Assembly: GCF_001659605.2 (NCBI RefSeq)
Contig: NC_035168.2
Coordinates: 13,827,862-13,891,861 of the forward strand
Direction: 5' to 3'
Length of the DNA: 64,000 nt
Origin: Manihot esculenta
Lineage: Eukaryota > Streptophyta > Magnoliopsida > Malpighiales > Euphorbiaceae
Part shown: piece by piece, positions 1 through 11,400 of the stretch
Numbering within the stretch: the first letter of the stretch is position 1
How the letters are laid out: each line of letters opens with the position of its first letter
Position numbers and translations under genes: made by a program
Notes under the pieces: model-generated
What the model saw: the letters and a program-made list of their open reading frames with translations, nothing else
What the model was told of the DNA's origin: nothing
Database searches by the model: none

Positions 1-107
1 GGATTATTAGGTATGACAGGTTGTATGTTAGGCTTGCTACGGGTCCTGGCGACCTTAAGTCGATCTGGATCCTAGCGCCGGTAGCGGTCCGATTTCGGGT
101 CGTTACA
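1..107 (+). mobile_element. 3' tail of a Tekay-like LTR, cut by window start
   Basis: The sequence matches the last ~107 bp of the other LTRs of the dominant family here: the block around 'gcttgctacgggtcc', then 'cttaag', 'gatcctagcgccggtagcgg', and the terminus GGGTCGTTACA ending at 107. It is therefore the 3' end of a + oriented LTR whose body lies left of the window. Whether it is a solo LTR or part of a full element cannot be told from here. Confidence 0.85.
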
Positions 108-591
108 TTCACAGCAAAAAGTGATGGAAACTACTCTTATCACAAAGTTAAAGGAGAAGGGATAATTTTTTTAACGATAAATATAAGAGAATTATAGTTC
201 TTGAAAATTTTTCATTAATTGAATTGAAGGACAACAGTATTTCTGCTCAACAACAATTTATTTTCTCTCACTCTAGACTTTAAACCACACATTTCCAGTA
301 GCCAAACTCTAACTGATTACAGTAAATTTTTCTCATATCAAAACTCTATAAATTAAAAAAAGAAAATCTAAAATCTTGAAGATCAAAGCAAGCAGGCTTT
401 TACTTGAGAGAAGAAAATTAATAACTTACCTTGAGAAAGATCTTTCTCAGCTTTTTTTGAACCATATAGCTCATGGATAAAAGCATGTATAAAATCATGG
501 ATAAAAGCATAAAAGCATAAAATCATGATTTCAAAAGATTCCAATCTAGCAGTAACTTGCCTAGCATAAAAGCATGTATAAAATCATGTAT
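108..591. other. AT-rich spacer with degenerate short repeats
   Basis: No gene is visible. Between about 472 and 590 the words 'ataaaagcatgtataaaatcatg' recur in imperfect copies of about 20-25 bp, a decayed minisatellite. The solo LTR at 597 is inserted at the right edge, so this stretch and 5407-6098 were contiguous before that insertion. Confidence 0.5.
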
Positions 592-881
592 ACATTTGTA
601 ATACCCGGCTAGATTCCGGCATCGGAATCCTTACCTTCCGGCGGAATCTCCGTTGGAATCTAGAATTTTTAAAGATGCCAGAGGCTTCTAGAGGGGTAAA
701 ATGTGCTTTCTAAAAGGTTTTTACTGATTTCATGGTTTTAAATGAAAAAGAATTGAGTTTTAAAAAGAAAAGACCAAGGAGGCGTTTGCCAGGTTCGGCC
801 GCCGAAAGTCAAGTTCGGCCGCCGAACATGCATGAGTTTAGGGGGCATGTTCGGCTGCCGAAGGTCTTCGACCAGGCCACC

Positions 882-888
882 TATAAAG
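882..888 (+). promoter_or_regulatory. Likely LTR TATA box (outer solo LTR)
   Basis: TATAAAG follows the upstream cluster of TTCGGC-N-GCCGAA palindromes, in the same relative place as TATAAAAG in the sister LTRs (1919-1926; minus strand 22067-22074 and 29659-29666). Function is inferred from the motif and its conserved position. Confidence 0.55.
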
Positions 889-1918
889 AGCCCTCAGATC
901 AGAAATGGGCGAGTTTTCTCCCCTTTCTCGAGCTCAGGTGAGTTTTTGTCCTCCCTTGGCCGTTTTCATGTTTTTCTTCATCTCCTTTATGTTTTCATGA
1001 GATCCATGGTTATTTTGAAGAGTTTTAAAGCTTAGATCGAAGTTTTGGGAGCTTGGAGCTTTTAGAGCTTGGATTCTCCACACCTCCGAGTTAGAGATCA
1101 CGCAACCCTCGATCTTCAAGAGGTAAGTGTAGATCTTTGCTTTCCTAGTGTCTTTTGAAGTTTTATGAAGGTTTTAATGGTAGAGTATGGGTAGATATGC
1201 ATGTTAGGATTTATGTGGGTTTTATGCCCAATGTATGTTATGTGATGCTCATGTATGTTTATATGATGCTATGTTGAATGTTTAGGCTAGGTTATGCATG
1301 TGGGAGAGTGTATGCATGAGTGGGAAAGAGCAAGTGAGATTATGGGTTGTTTTGATGGTTTTCGCCTATGTGGGTCATAAGCTATCTATGTATGTTTTGA
1401 TGTTGTTTTTGGAGTTTAATCAAGCTATTAAGCTCCTTTGTGCATGGTTAAGGGTTTATGCATGTTTTGGTAAGGTTGGGTGCTTGTTTTGGGGTGTTTG
1501 AAAGGTTTGGGAGGCTTGAATGCATGAGAAGCTGAGTTCTGCCCTTCTGGGAAGAACTCAGGTGTAATACCCGGCTAGACTCCGGTATCGGAATTCCTAC
1601 CGTCCGGTGGAATCTCGGATGTCGGAGATCTCTAGAAGGGTAGAATCATGTTTTATAAAAATGTTTTCATGTTTTAATAGTTTTAAGTATGAAATTAAAT
1701 GAGTTTTTGCATGAAAAGTCTTTGGAGGAAAACCCAGGTTCGGCCGCCGAAAGTCAAGTTCGGCCGCCGAACGTGCATGCGTTTTGGAGGCACGTTAGGC
1801 CCCCGAAAGCATGAGTGAGGGCAGTCCAGGTTCGGCCGCCGAAAGTCAAGTTCGGCCGCCGAACATTTCATGGATGCGGAGGCACATTCGGCCCCCGAAC
1901 GTGGCCTGGCCAGCCGCC

Positions 1919-1926
1919 TATAAAAG
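1919..1926 (+). promoter_or_regulatory. Likely LTR TATA box (nested solo LTR)
   Basis: TATAAAAG lies just after the upstream palindrome cluster and before the predicted leader donor at 2158. The position is shared with sister LTRs. Confidence 0.6.
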
Positions 1927-3087
1927 GGACACTTAGCCGAAATGGGCGAGCTTTCTCCCATTTTCGGCCACAGCAAGCTTCCGACCTTCCCTTTGCAAAT
2001 CTAGTGTTTTTCCTTCAAATCCCCACCATTTTTCTTGAGTTTTAAGCTTGCATTGAAGGTTTTGAACTGTTGAAACAAGTTTTGGAGCTTTGGGAACTCA
2101 GGAGCTCATTTTCGTGGATCTCCAAGTTTAGGTCGTCTCCCTCTCGATCTTCAAGAGGTAAGAGCCGATCTTAAGCTCCTCATGTGTTTTAAATAAGTTT
2201 TAAGGGTTTTTATGGAGTAGAATGGCATGTATAGGGTTGTATGAGTTTTTAAGCAAATGTTAGGTTTTATGTGATTCTTGAACAATGTGGCATGTTTGAG
2301 TATGCTTGAAGTGTTGTAGTTGGGGCATTTGTTTGTTTGAGGCCCCTAGGAACTTCTATGCATGATTTAACTGAGGTATATGCATGATTGGTGAGTTTGG
2401 AGGCGAAAATGCACAAAGGAGCCAAGTTTCTGCCCTTTGGCAGAAACCAGGTTCGGCAGCCGAAGGCACTTTCGGCCGCCGAACATGGCTGGTGAGGCAG
2501 GCCTTTTGGCTGCCGAAGTTGCCCCCGAAAAGAGACTTTCGTCTCTGTCTGGGACTTTCGGCCGCCGAAGGTGCCGCCGAACATGCATGAGTTTCGCCTC
2601 TGTCTGGGAGTTTCGGCCACCGAAGGTGCCGCCGAACCTGCCTGACTTTCGGCTCTGGAGGGACTTTTGGCCGTCGAAGCTGCCGCCGAAAGTGCCCTGT
2701 CCAGCCATTTCTTGCATGTTTTTATGAAGTTGTTTCTTGATGTTCTAGGGGGGTTTTTGGGGAGTATATTAGAGTTATGTTTATGTATGTTTGGTCCCTC
2801 ATTGGAGTCCACCTGTGTAGGTTCGGACCCGAGGAACCGAGGACCCCAGCAGTGAGCCAGCTGCTACAGAGTTGTCAGAGCTAGCCAGAAGTGAGTGGAA
2901 TAACTCTTATGCTTTTAAATAAATAAATCAGTTTAGCATGATTCACGCATCATGAATGCCATGAGATAATAGGGTGTTGCATTAGACTCACGAATATGTT
3001 GCATTGCATATTATGTTTGATGATGTGGATGGATGTTGAATGATCCATTAGTCCCCCTATGCTATGATGATGATGATACGATACGGA

Positions 3088-3240
3088 AGACCAGTGAGGC
3101 CCATTCTACGCCCCTAGCACTATGTGAGAGAAAGACCAGTGAGGCCCATTCTACGCCCCTGGCACAGTTGGACCATGTTATGTTATGTTATGTAAGAGAA
3201 AGACCAGTGAGGCCCATTCTACGCCCCTGGCACAGTTGGT
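3088..3240 (+). repeat. LTR-internal minisatellite, about 3 copies
   Basis: The phrase 'gaccagtgaggcccattc' followed by 'tacgcccctggcac' (first copy 'tagcac') recurs three times with short variable spacers. It lies between the predicted second donor (2891) and second acceptor (3389). Other LTRs of the family carry different minisatellites in the equivalent place. Confidence 0.75.
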
Positions 3241-4502
3241 CCATGTAGGGGACTATTGGTGACAAATCCATCCTTGATGTGATTAGCTGTGATGTGATGC
3301 ATTTCATGTTATCATATGTTTTAAATGTTTTACTATTCTGCTCACTGGGCTTTGTAGCTCACCCCTCTCCCCTAACCCCAGATGTGCAGGTACAGGGTAG
3401 ACCAGGAGGTTAGCCAGAGTTTTGAAGCATGTTTTTTGTAATAGTTAGATTGTGGACATGACAATTGTACTATGATGTAATGTAAGAGATTTCAGTATGT
3501 TATGTAATGAGGAATATTGAGGTTATAGATGTGCTTGACCCTATGAGTATTGTTATCCCTTTTGATACATGATTTATAGAAATGTTTTATAATGTTCATG
3601 GAAGCCAACTCATCTCATGTTGTATCGCCCGTTGGGGAATTGATGAGATCCCACAGAGGGATCATGATTATGATCAGGACTATGTACATGTATGTTCAGG
3701 TTGAGTTGGATGTTTAAAAAGAAAAGTTTTAAATTTTTATGCATGTTGTTGATCATGTATGGGATTATACAGGTTTACAGGTTATATGTCAGGCTTGCTA
3801 CGGGTCCCGGTGGCCTTAAGCCGATCTGGATCCTAGCGCCGGTAGCGGTCTGATTTTTGGGTCGTTACATCAGGTTCGGCCGCTGAAGGTGGTTTCGGCT
3901 GCCGAACCTGCCTTTGGATGCATGGTTTGGCCGCCTAACCTTGCCCCCGAAAGCTGAGTTTTGGCTTGAAAGCAGACTTTCGGCCGCCGAAGAAAGGATT
4001 CGGCCGCCGAAGAAAGGATTCGGCCGCCGAAAGTGCCTGACTTTCGTCTCTGGAGTGGGACTTTCGGCCGCCGAAGGTGCCCGAGTTTCGTCTCTGGAGG
4101 GAGAGTTCGGCCGCCGAAGGTGCCGCCGAAAGTGCCCTGTCCAGCCTTTTCAAGGTTGTTTTCTATGCATGTTTAAGTGATGTTTTAGAGGGTTTTTGGG
4201 GACTTGTTTATGAGTTGTTTAGAGAGTGTTTGGCACCTCATTCGAGTCCACCTGTGTAGGACCGGACCCGAGGGACCGAGGAGGCCAGCATTGTTAGTTG
4301 TTGCGGAGTCAGTCCAGCGTCTGCCAGAGGTGAGTAGAACTAACCTTAATCTTTTATTTTATGAAATCAAATGCCTAAAGCATGCTCATGCATCATGTTT
4401 ATATGTAATAGGTTGATTGCACTAGTTACACGAATATGAAGCATTGCATTATTTACTGTTGATGGAGATTGGACCAAGGATGACCTCACTAGCCCTATAA
4501 AT

Positions 4503-4605
4503 GTTGTGAGACCTGGCCGGGCCAGGCATACATATACAGTTGTTGTAAGACCTGGCCGGGCCAGGCATACGAAGGTTGTGAGACCCGGCCGGGCCGGTCA
4601 TACTG
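4503..4605 (+). repeat. LTR-internal minisatellite with palindromic core, 3 copies
   Basis: Three copies of a unit containing 'gtgagacctggccgggcc' occur in the outer solo LTR. The core CCTGGCCGGGCCAGG is itself an inverted repeat, and the third copy has diverged. The cluster lies in the predicted second leader intron (4330-4763), as in the sister LTRs. Confidence 0.7.
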
Positions 4606-5373
4606 AGACTAGAAGGGATGTTTTGGGGTTAGGTCCAATCCGTGATATGATTTGTTTGTGCTGTGACGCATTTCATGAAAGCATGTAATTAATGAACTGT
4701 TTTCTTTGTTTCTACTCACTGGGCTTTTTAGCTCACCCCTATCCCCTAACCCCAGTGTTGCAGGTTTGAGGTTGATCGGAAAGTCTCAAGAGTAAAGGTT
4801 TTGCTTATGTAATAGTATTAGCTTAGTACTTTTAGTGTGGACATGTATTATATATTGATAATGATTTGTAAGAGATTGTAATGTAATGCAAGTATAGTAG
4901 AGTAATGTTTATGGTTTAGTACTGTGCTTGGCCCTAAGACTTGGTTAGTCCCTGCTTAATACATGATGTATGTTATGCTAGATGTTGAGTTGTGTTTGAA
5001 CTAAACTTGTGGCATGTGTTGTGTACCACGCTGTGGTAATGGATGAGGACCCTAGTGGAGGTCTTGTGTTGTGGATTGATGCATGCACAGGTTAGGTTTG
5101 GTTCTTTGGATGTGACTCCGGCTTGATGTATGTTATGAAGACCCAGCTAGAGTTTTGATGAGGGCTCTAGTAGGGGGGTCCTTTTATGTTTTCAGTTATG
5201 TCGCATACAGGTCAGGTTCGGTTTGTACATCAGATGTTTGAGTTTTTATGTTAAAGTTTTGATCATGTATGGGATTTGACCAGGTGATAGGAGGTATGTT
5301 TGGCTTGCTACGGGTCCCGGCGGCCTTAAGCCGATCTGGATCCTAGCGCCGGTAGCGGGTTCGGGCCGTTACA

Positions 5374-5401
5374 GAGGGGTATCGGATTCCGGGTCGTTAC
5401 A
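5374..5401 (+). repeat. Duplicated LTR terminus with PBS-like segment
   Basis: The outer LTR reaches a normal-looking end (...GGGCCGTTACA at 5373) and then continues for 28 bp to a second end GGGTCGTTACA at 5401. The target duplication sits after the second end. The extra bases start 'gaggggtatcgga', which resembles the post-LTR primer-site region 'gattggtatcaga' at 8254. It may be a reverse-transcription error or a small tandem duplication. Confidence 0.6.
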
Positions 5402-5406
5402 ACATT

Positions 5407-6098
5407 ACCAGATTGCAGAAGCAAACTCTAAAATTCGTGATACCTTCGACGGAAGTGAACCAACAGTGAATGATTTGCTGAGAATCACGAGAGGACACGA
5501 ACCAGCTGCAAGCGGTGATGGATTTATGGAGACAGGACGCGAAGACGACAGGATAAGAGGTAAGGGTAGATGGTGGATTTGTGGAGGTGAGGGCAAAGGA
5601 CACCAGACGCCAGAACGCGAGGTGAGGGCAGAGGACACGAGACTACAAGACGTGAAGACACGATGCGATGACAATGATGGATTTGTGGAGAACTACGATG
5701 GCAGACGGTGGATTGCTGATAATCACGGTGAGGGCAGAATTTCCTCTAACAGGGATGCAATTCTTAAAAGAAAAAAAGAGGAAGGAGCTTGGCTTAGAAT
5801 AGGGTATCAAAACGACGTCGTTTCTCTAATAAATAATTTAACGATCAAAAGAATTAGTCGCTATTTGATTTCTAATATTTCCGCTCAAAAATGGTCGCAA
5901 TTTCATCGCAAATATCTCGAACCATTTATTCCCGCTAAACTTAGAGACAATTAAATTAGCGACCAAATAACGACCAATTTTTGCTGAACTTTTTGTTAAA
6001 TAAAAATATCATTTTATTTAGATGGTAGTAAAATGGTCGCTGATTGGCTGCTATATAGCAACTAAAAACATTTTGGTCACTAATTTTGATCGCAATTT
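5407..6098. mobile_element. CACTA transposon subterminal region (relic)
   Basis: From about 5800 the words GGTCGC, GCGACCA and TGATCGCAATTT recur in both orientations, which is typical of CACTA (En/Spm) subterminal repeats. The sequence stops at 6098, where a Tekay-like element is inserted. Resuming at 15340 it ends ...TTTTTTTGTAGTG, the reverse complement of a CACTACAAAA terminus. The other terminus and a transposase gene are not recognisable; an open frame at 5466-5954 has no family features I can name. The relic was also split earlier by the solo LTR at 597-5401. Confidence 0.65.
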
Positions 6099-8253
6099 TG
6101 TAATACCCGGCTAGAATCCGGCACCGGAATTTCTATTGTCTGGTGGAATCCGGGGTGTTGGGATTCTATATAAGGGTAGGAGTTATGTGTTCTAAGTGTT
6201 ATGATGTGTTTTATAGTTTTACAGTTTGTTAGTTTTGAGTTTTGAAGAGAAAATGGGTCATGGAGACTGAAGCCAAGTTCGGCCGCCGAAGATAAGTTCG
6301 GCCGCCGAAAGTGCCCAATGTTCGGCTTCCGAAGGTCAAGTTCGGCCCCCGAATGTTGCATGGTTTTGCATGCGATTCGGCAGCCGAAGCTGAGTTGCTT
6401 AGCCAGCAGTTTTGTATCCCTTAGTCAGCATTTTGGACAGGTGTTATCACCAGATCATGTCCAGAAGTTGGCCACGTCTTCCCTGGTTTATTTGCTGAGT
6501 TTGAGCAGCTCTTGTGGGGTGTTTGGATAAGTCACAAGGTGTTGACTGTTGTGAAGCAAAAAGCTCCGTTTGTGTGAGTTTGAGAGTTTGAGGAGAGTTG
6601 GTCCGTTTTCCTTAGTTCAGAGTGTTCAGCTTCTTGTTACAGGAGGTAAGTAATGCTCTTGAACCTGTTTATGTGTTTTCTGAAGGTTTTATGGAAGTTA
6701 AGGGAGAGAGATGTATGTTTACGTGAGAAGTAGTGGTTTTGATGAGTTATGCATGTATACATGTTTCTGTGTTATGTTTGATTTGTTGTTTGGGGTTATG
6801 AGATAGTTTTGGACCCCTGTGATCATATACATGAGTATATGTGTGTTGAGGAGTTGGAGTATATATGGGTTGAGTGGTTGAAGGGAAGGAGGAGATGGTT
6901 TGCCGTTGAAGCTGAGTTCTGGATGAACTCAGGTTCGGCAGCCGAAGGTTCATTCGGCCGCCGAACCTCTTGCATGGTAGCTTAGGCTGCCACAGCTTGC
7001 CCCCGCGAGTTGTGCATGTTCGGCTCTGTTTGGGGGATTCGGCCGCCGAAGGTGCCGCCGAAGATGCTTGAGTTTCGTCTCTGGAGAGGACTTTCGGCCG
7101 CCGAACTTGCCGCCGAAAGTGTCCTGTCCAGCTTTCTTTTGCATGCTTTGCATGGATAGTTGAGTGAGTATAAGGGGATTCTTGGGGAAGTTTACGAGAG
7201 TTATTCTACGCTTGTTTGGTCCCTCATTTGAGTCCATCTGTATAGGTACAGACCAGAGGAACCAGAGAGAGCAGCAGTGAGTACTGCTCCAGAGATTCAG
7301 AGCCTGCAGAGTCAGTCAGTCCAGATAGCCAAAGGTGAGTGGAACTAAACTGATGACTTGTAATTGAACCACAAACTGCTTTTAGCATATCTCATGCATC
7401 ATGTTTATGCCATAGGTTGATTGCATTAGTAGTCACGAATATGTTGCATTGCATTGTTATTTGGTGATGTGAGTGAATGCTGAATGATCCAATAGTCTTA
7501 GACAGGAAGTCCAGGAGCCTTTGACTATGCCCTGGCAGGTATATAGTAAAGTCCAGGAGCCTTTGACTACGCCCTGGCAATGGTAAGTACAGAGGTGTTA
7601 TATACACATATACATATATGACAGGAAGACCAGGTGCTCGATTCTACGCCCTGGCACAGAGTTACTGGGACTATGTGGTGACAGGTTTACTCTTGATGTG
7701 GCTTGTCTGTGATATGGTGCATTCCATGAGATCATATTTTACTGAGATGTTTTACTGTTCTACTCACTGGGCTATAGAGCTCATCCCACTCCCTTAACCC
7801 CAGTTTTGCAGGTTCAGTGTACAGTGTACAGGGACAGTCCAGCAGAGTACAGGAAAAGTAAAGAGATCTGTAATAGCTTAGAGTGGACATGTAATATTAA
7901 AGAGATGTAATAGTTGTTGCTTGACCTAGTGATGTATGTTTTGTACATGATCTATATATGTATATATGTTTTCCTGTATGTGAAAACCAGGCTTAACAGG
8001 TATGAGTTAACCCATCTAGAGCAAGCTCTAGTCAGGGATACAGAGTACAGAGTACATGAGTACAGAGTACAGAGACAGTGCATGCACAGGTTAAGCCTTG
8101 GTTCAGAAAAGAGTTTTATTTTCACAGAAAATGTATGATCATGTATGAGGTTTACAGGTACACAGAGAGTATAGCAGGCTTGCTACGGGTTCTGGCGGCC
8201 TTAAGCCGACCTGAATCCTAGCGCCGGTGACGGTCCATTTTGGGGTCGTTGCA
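6099..8253 (+). repeat. 5' LTR of the 6099-15334 element
   Basis: The LTR is 2,155 bp from TGTAATACCCGGCTAG to GGGGTCGTTGCA; the usual terminal TTACA is mutated to TTGCA. Palindrome clusters lie near 6275-6390 and 6930-7110. Predicted splice sites are donor 6646, acceptor 7245, donor 7335 and acceptor 7811, giving an 89-nt internal exon. Two copies of a ~40-bp minisatellite unit lie near 7505-7582. The sequence belongs to a subfamily distinct from the LTRs at 20205-30022. Confidence 0.92.
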
Positions 8254-8256
8254 GAT

Positions 8257-8268
8257 TGGTATCAGAGC
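8257..8268 (+). other. Primer binding site, initiator-Met tRNA type
   Basis: TGGTATCAGAGC, three bases after the 5' LTR, complements the 3' end of plant initiator methionine tRNA. This is the usual primer for chromoviruses and many other plant LTR elements. It would prime minus-strand DNA synthesis. Confidence 0.9.
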
Positions 8269-8465
8269 CCTAGGTTCACATGATCGGACTTATAGAGACA
8301 GTGTTGGGCTCAGACAGGTTAGAAGTGGTCAAGCACAATAGGAAATCATGTCCACTAGGATAGGGTCTTGAGTCCTATCTGCTATGATATGCCATGAGTG
8401 TATGATTGCTATGTGATGTTTATGTGCTAAAGTGGTATGTTATATGTTGTGTTTCCAGAATAAAG

Positions 8466-11400
8466 ATGCGAGGAACTCGTCGATCAGCTCGATTGACTGG
8501 AGTCCCACCAGAGAATGAAAGACCAGCTGCTCGTCCTCCTGCATTGCCAAGGGCAAGGTCTCAGAGATCTAGCAGGGAAGGTACGTCAATAGACCCTAGA
8601 AGGTCTGTCGACGAGAGCAGAAGAGGTACAGCTAGGGGAGGAAGATCAGAGGAAAGGAGGGAAGCTATGGAGATTGATCAGTCTAGAGATGACAGCATGG
8701 GTATAGGTAGTTTTGAGGAAGGTATGGGAGAGTCGCAGGGAGGTGCTCAGACCTCAGGTTTTGGCTATCCAGAGTATCCGATGGGAGGTATGTCGGAGTA
8801 CTCGAGTTTTGTGCCATATCCTCCTTATATGCCTTATATGCCTTATCCTCCTTATTACCCACCATATCCGATGTATCCATCTTCCCCTACCCATCCAAGT
8901 GCAGCACACCTAGAGCCAAATGACCCAGTACCACCACCAGAACCAGTAATCCCTGTTGTTGATAGGCATGAACCTAGCTCATCTGGAGGTAAAGTCCAAA
9001 TGACGGAGTACTTGAAATTGGATGCTCCTAAATACAACACGGGAGATGATCCATTTGATTACCTTAGAGCAGTTAGGATGATAACCGGTGAATTGGGAGC
9101 AGATGATAGGAGAGCCATTGAGATGGCAGGTTTCACATTAAAATGCAAGAAAGCCAGAGAATGGTTTAAGAATTATGTGGAGCCTAGAATGGACAGCATG
9201 TCATGGGGAGAGTTCGCCAATGAGTTTGCAGGGTGGGCTTTTCCTGACAGTTCGAGGGAGATGAAAGTAATTGAATTTGAACAGTTGAGACAGACAGAGG
9301 AGATGAGTGTTGATGAATTCACAGATAAGTTCCTGGATCTGCTTCAGTACGTGGGTCAAGCCTATGATACTGATCAAAAGAAAGCAAGGAGATATACTAT
9401 GAGACTGCATCCCAGGTATGCTTCCTTGATTCTTCCAGCAGAAAAGGAGAGTTTCCATACCATAGTAGACGCAGCCAGGAAAATGGAAGCTAGTGCCACT
9501 ATTCAGAAACAGTCAAAGGCACAGGCTTCGGGTTCTAAAGCCCCCACACCAAGTAGTAAAAGATGGGATAGAGCAAAAGGAACAAAGAGTAAGTTTTGGA
9601 GTAAAGTCAAGTCAGGTCTGGGAATAGGTAGTGGCTCAAGCTCTGGCACAGCTCCAGTCTGCAGACGATGCGGAAAACCACATGGAGGAGTTTGTCGGTT
9701 GGGATCTACAGCTTGTTTTCGATGTGGACAGGAAGGGCATATTGCTCGGGATTGTCCGCAGATGACTTTTGCACCATCCCAGCAGATGAGTTCAGGCAGT
9801 GTGGTACAGCCAGTTGTACGGCCAGCAGCTCCAGTCATGCCTCAGACTAGTGGCAGAGGTAGAGGGAGAGGGGTAGCCTCTACTTCAGCAGCAGGTTCCC
9901 GAGGTGGAAATCCGGTAGCCCCAGCACGGATTTTCACAGTGACACAGGAGGAGGCTAACACATCGAACACAGTGGTGTCAGGTAATCTCATCATTGGGTG
10001 TTCAGATGTGTATGCTTTGATGGACCCCGGTGCTTCTCATTCCTTTATTGCTTCGAGAGCCATAGAGAGGTTGGGTTTGATCAGTTCTGAGTTAGAGTAT
10101 CCTCTCTGGGTCAGTGGACCTAGATGTGACCCATCAGTGGCAGTGTCAGTCTGTCGTTTCAGTCCAGTGTTCATAGAGGGTAGATGCCTTCCAGCTGACC
10201 TTGTGGTTCTAGACTTGACAGATTTTGATGTCATTCTAGGGATGGATTGGTTATCTACATATAGTGCTACGTTGGACTGTCGAGAGAAGCTAGTGAGTCT
10301 CAGAGACCAGGATGGGTCAGAGTGTGTCTTCAGAGGAGACAGGAGAGGTACACCCAGAGGTATGATTTCAGCCCTTCAGGCTCGTCGTTTGCTTAGGAGG
10401 GGTTGTCAGGGGTTTCTAGCTCATGTGAGAGAGCTAGACAGTCAGGTGAGGGAACCAGCCACAGTACCAGTAGTCCGAGAGTTTCTCGATGTGTTCCCAG
10501 ACGATTTGCCAGGACTACCACCTGATAGGGAGATAGGGTTTGAAATTGAATTACTGCCAGGTACCAGACCTATCTCTATTCCTCCCTACAGGATGGCGCC
10601 AGCTGAGTTAACAGAGTTGAAAGAACAGTTGCAGGACTTGGTAGATAAGGGTTTCATCCGCCCTAGTACCTCACCGTGGGGTGCTCCAGTACTCTTTGTC
10701 AGAAAGAAGGATGGATCCCTCAGACTTTGTATCGACTATAGACAGTTGAACAAGGTCACTATCAAGAATAGGTATCCCTTACCTCGGATTGATGATCTAT
10801 TTGACCAGCTAGCTGGAGCAGGTTGTTTCTCGAAAATAGATCTGAGATCTGGGTATCATCAGTTGAGAGTCAGAGAGGCAGATGTGCCTAAGACAGCTTT
10901 CCGGACCAGATATGGGCATTATGAGTTCTTAGTGATGCCGTTCGGGTTGACTAACGCCCCTGCAGCATTTATGGATCTCATGAACAGGGTATTCAGTGAG
11001 TTTCTGGATCACTTTGTCATTGTGTTTATTGATGATATCTTAGTGTATTCCAGAGATGCAGAGGAGCATGCCCAGCATCTGAGGATCATTCTGCAGACAC
11101 TGAGAGAGCATGGTTTATATGCCAAGTTCTCGAAGTGTGAGTTTTGGTTACGGAGCATTGCCTTCTTGGGACATGTGGTATCAGCAGAGGGTATTGAGGT
11201 AGATCCCAAGAAGATAGAGGCTGTAGCTAACTGGCCCAGACCCACGACAGTGACTGAGATTAAAAGCTTTCTGGGACTGGCAGGTTACTACAGGAGGTTC
11301 GTTCAGAACTTCTCAAAGATAGCAGCTCCTATGACCAAATTGACTCAGAAGAACCAGAAGTTTATCTGGTCAGACCAGTGTGAAGTGAGCTTTGAGGAGC

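Larger units (their letters stand above)
1563..3869 (+). mobile_element. Nested solo LTR, Tekay-like family
   Basis: A complete 2,307-bp LTR starts TGTAATACCCGGCTAG and ends GGGTCGTTACA. It interrupts the LTR at 597-5401 and is flanked by a perfect target duplication TCAGG (1558-1562 and 3870-3874). It contains no coding region. Seven perfect TTCGGC-N-GCCGAA palindromes are present: 1739-1751, 1759-1771, 1831-1843, 1851-1863, 2452-2464, 2471-2483 and 2557-2569. A TATAAAAG box lies at 1919-1926. Predicted splice sites are donor 2158, acceptor 2820, donor 2891 and acceptor 3389, giving a 70-nt internal exon. It is younger than its host LTR because it interrupts it. Confidence 0.93.
597..5401 (+). 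mobile_element. Outer solo LTR, Tekay-like family, with nested insertion
   Basis: A single LTR runs from TGTAATACCCGGCTAG at 597 to GGGTCGTTACA at 5401 and is flanked by a perfect 5-bp target duplication ACATT (592-596 and 5402-5406). No gag-pol lies inside, so it is a solo LTR left by recombination between two LTRs. A second solo LTR (1563-3869) with its own duplication lies inside. Without that insert the LTR is about 2.49 kb, typical of Tekay/Del chromoviruses. TATAAAG at 882-888 is a likely promoter. Predicted leader splice sites are a donor at 1123, acceptor at 4259, donor at 4330 and acceptor at 4763. Confidence 0.92.

Noticed and set aside
2267..2812. Open frames of 60-180 codons within the LTRs, on both strands
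   Set aside because: They follow the GC-rich palindrome arrays (recurrent 'FGGR', 'RPPN', 'SAAE' words in all frames) and are not conserved as proteins between LTR copies.
5466..5954. 162-codon open frame in the CACTA relic
   Set aside because: No recognisable domain, built partly from repeated GAGGACAC-type words, and it lies in sequence interrupted by insertions. It could be a transposase remnant but I see no motif to support that.
8406..8465. N-terminal extensions of both gag-pol frames upstream of the ATG
   Set aside because: The extensions begin at TTG and differ between the two elements, whereas both share the ATG at [12 protein letters not shown].
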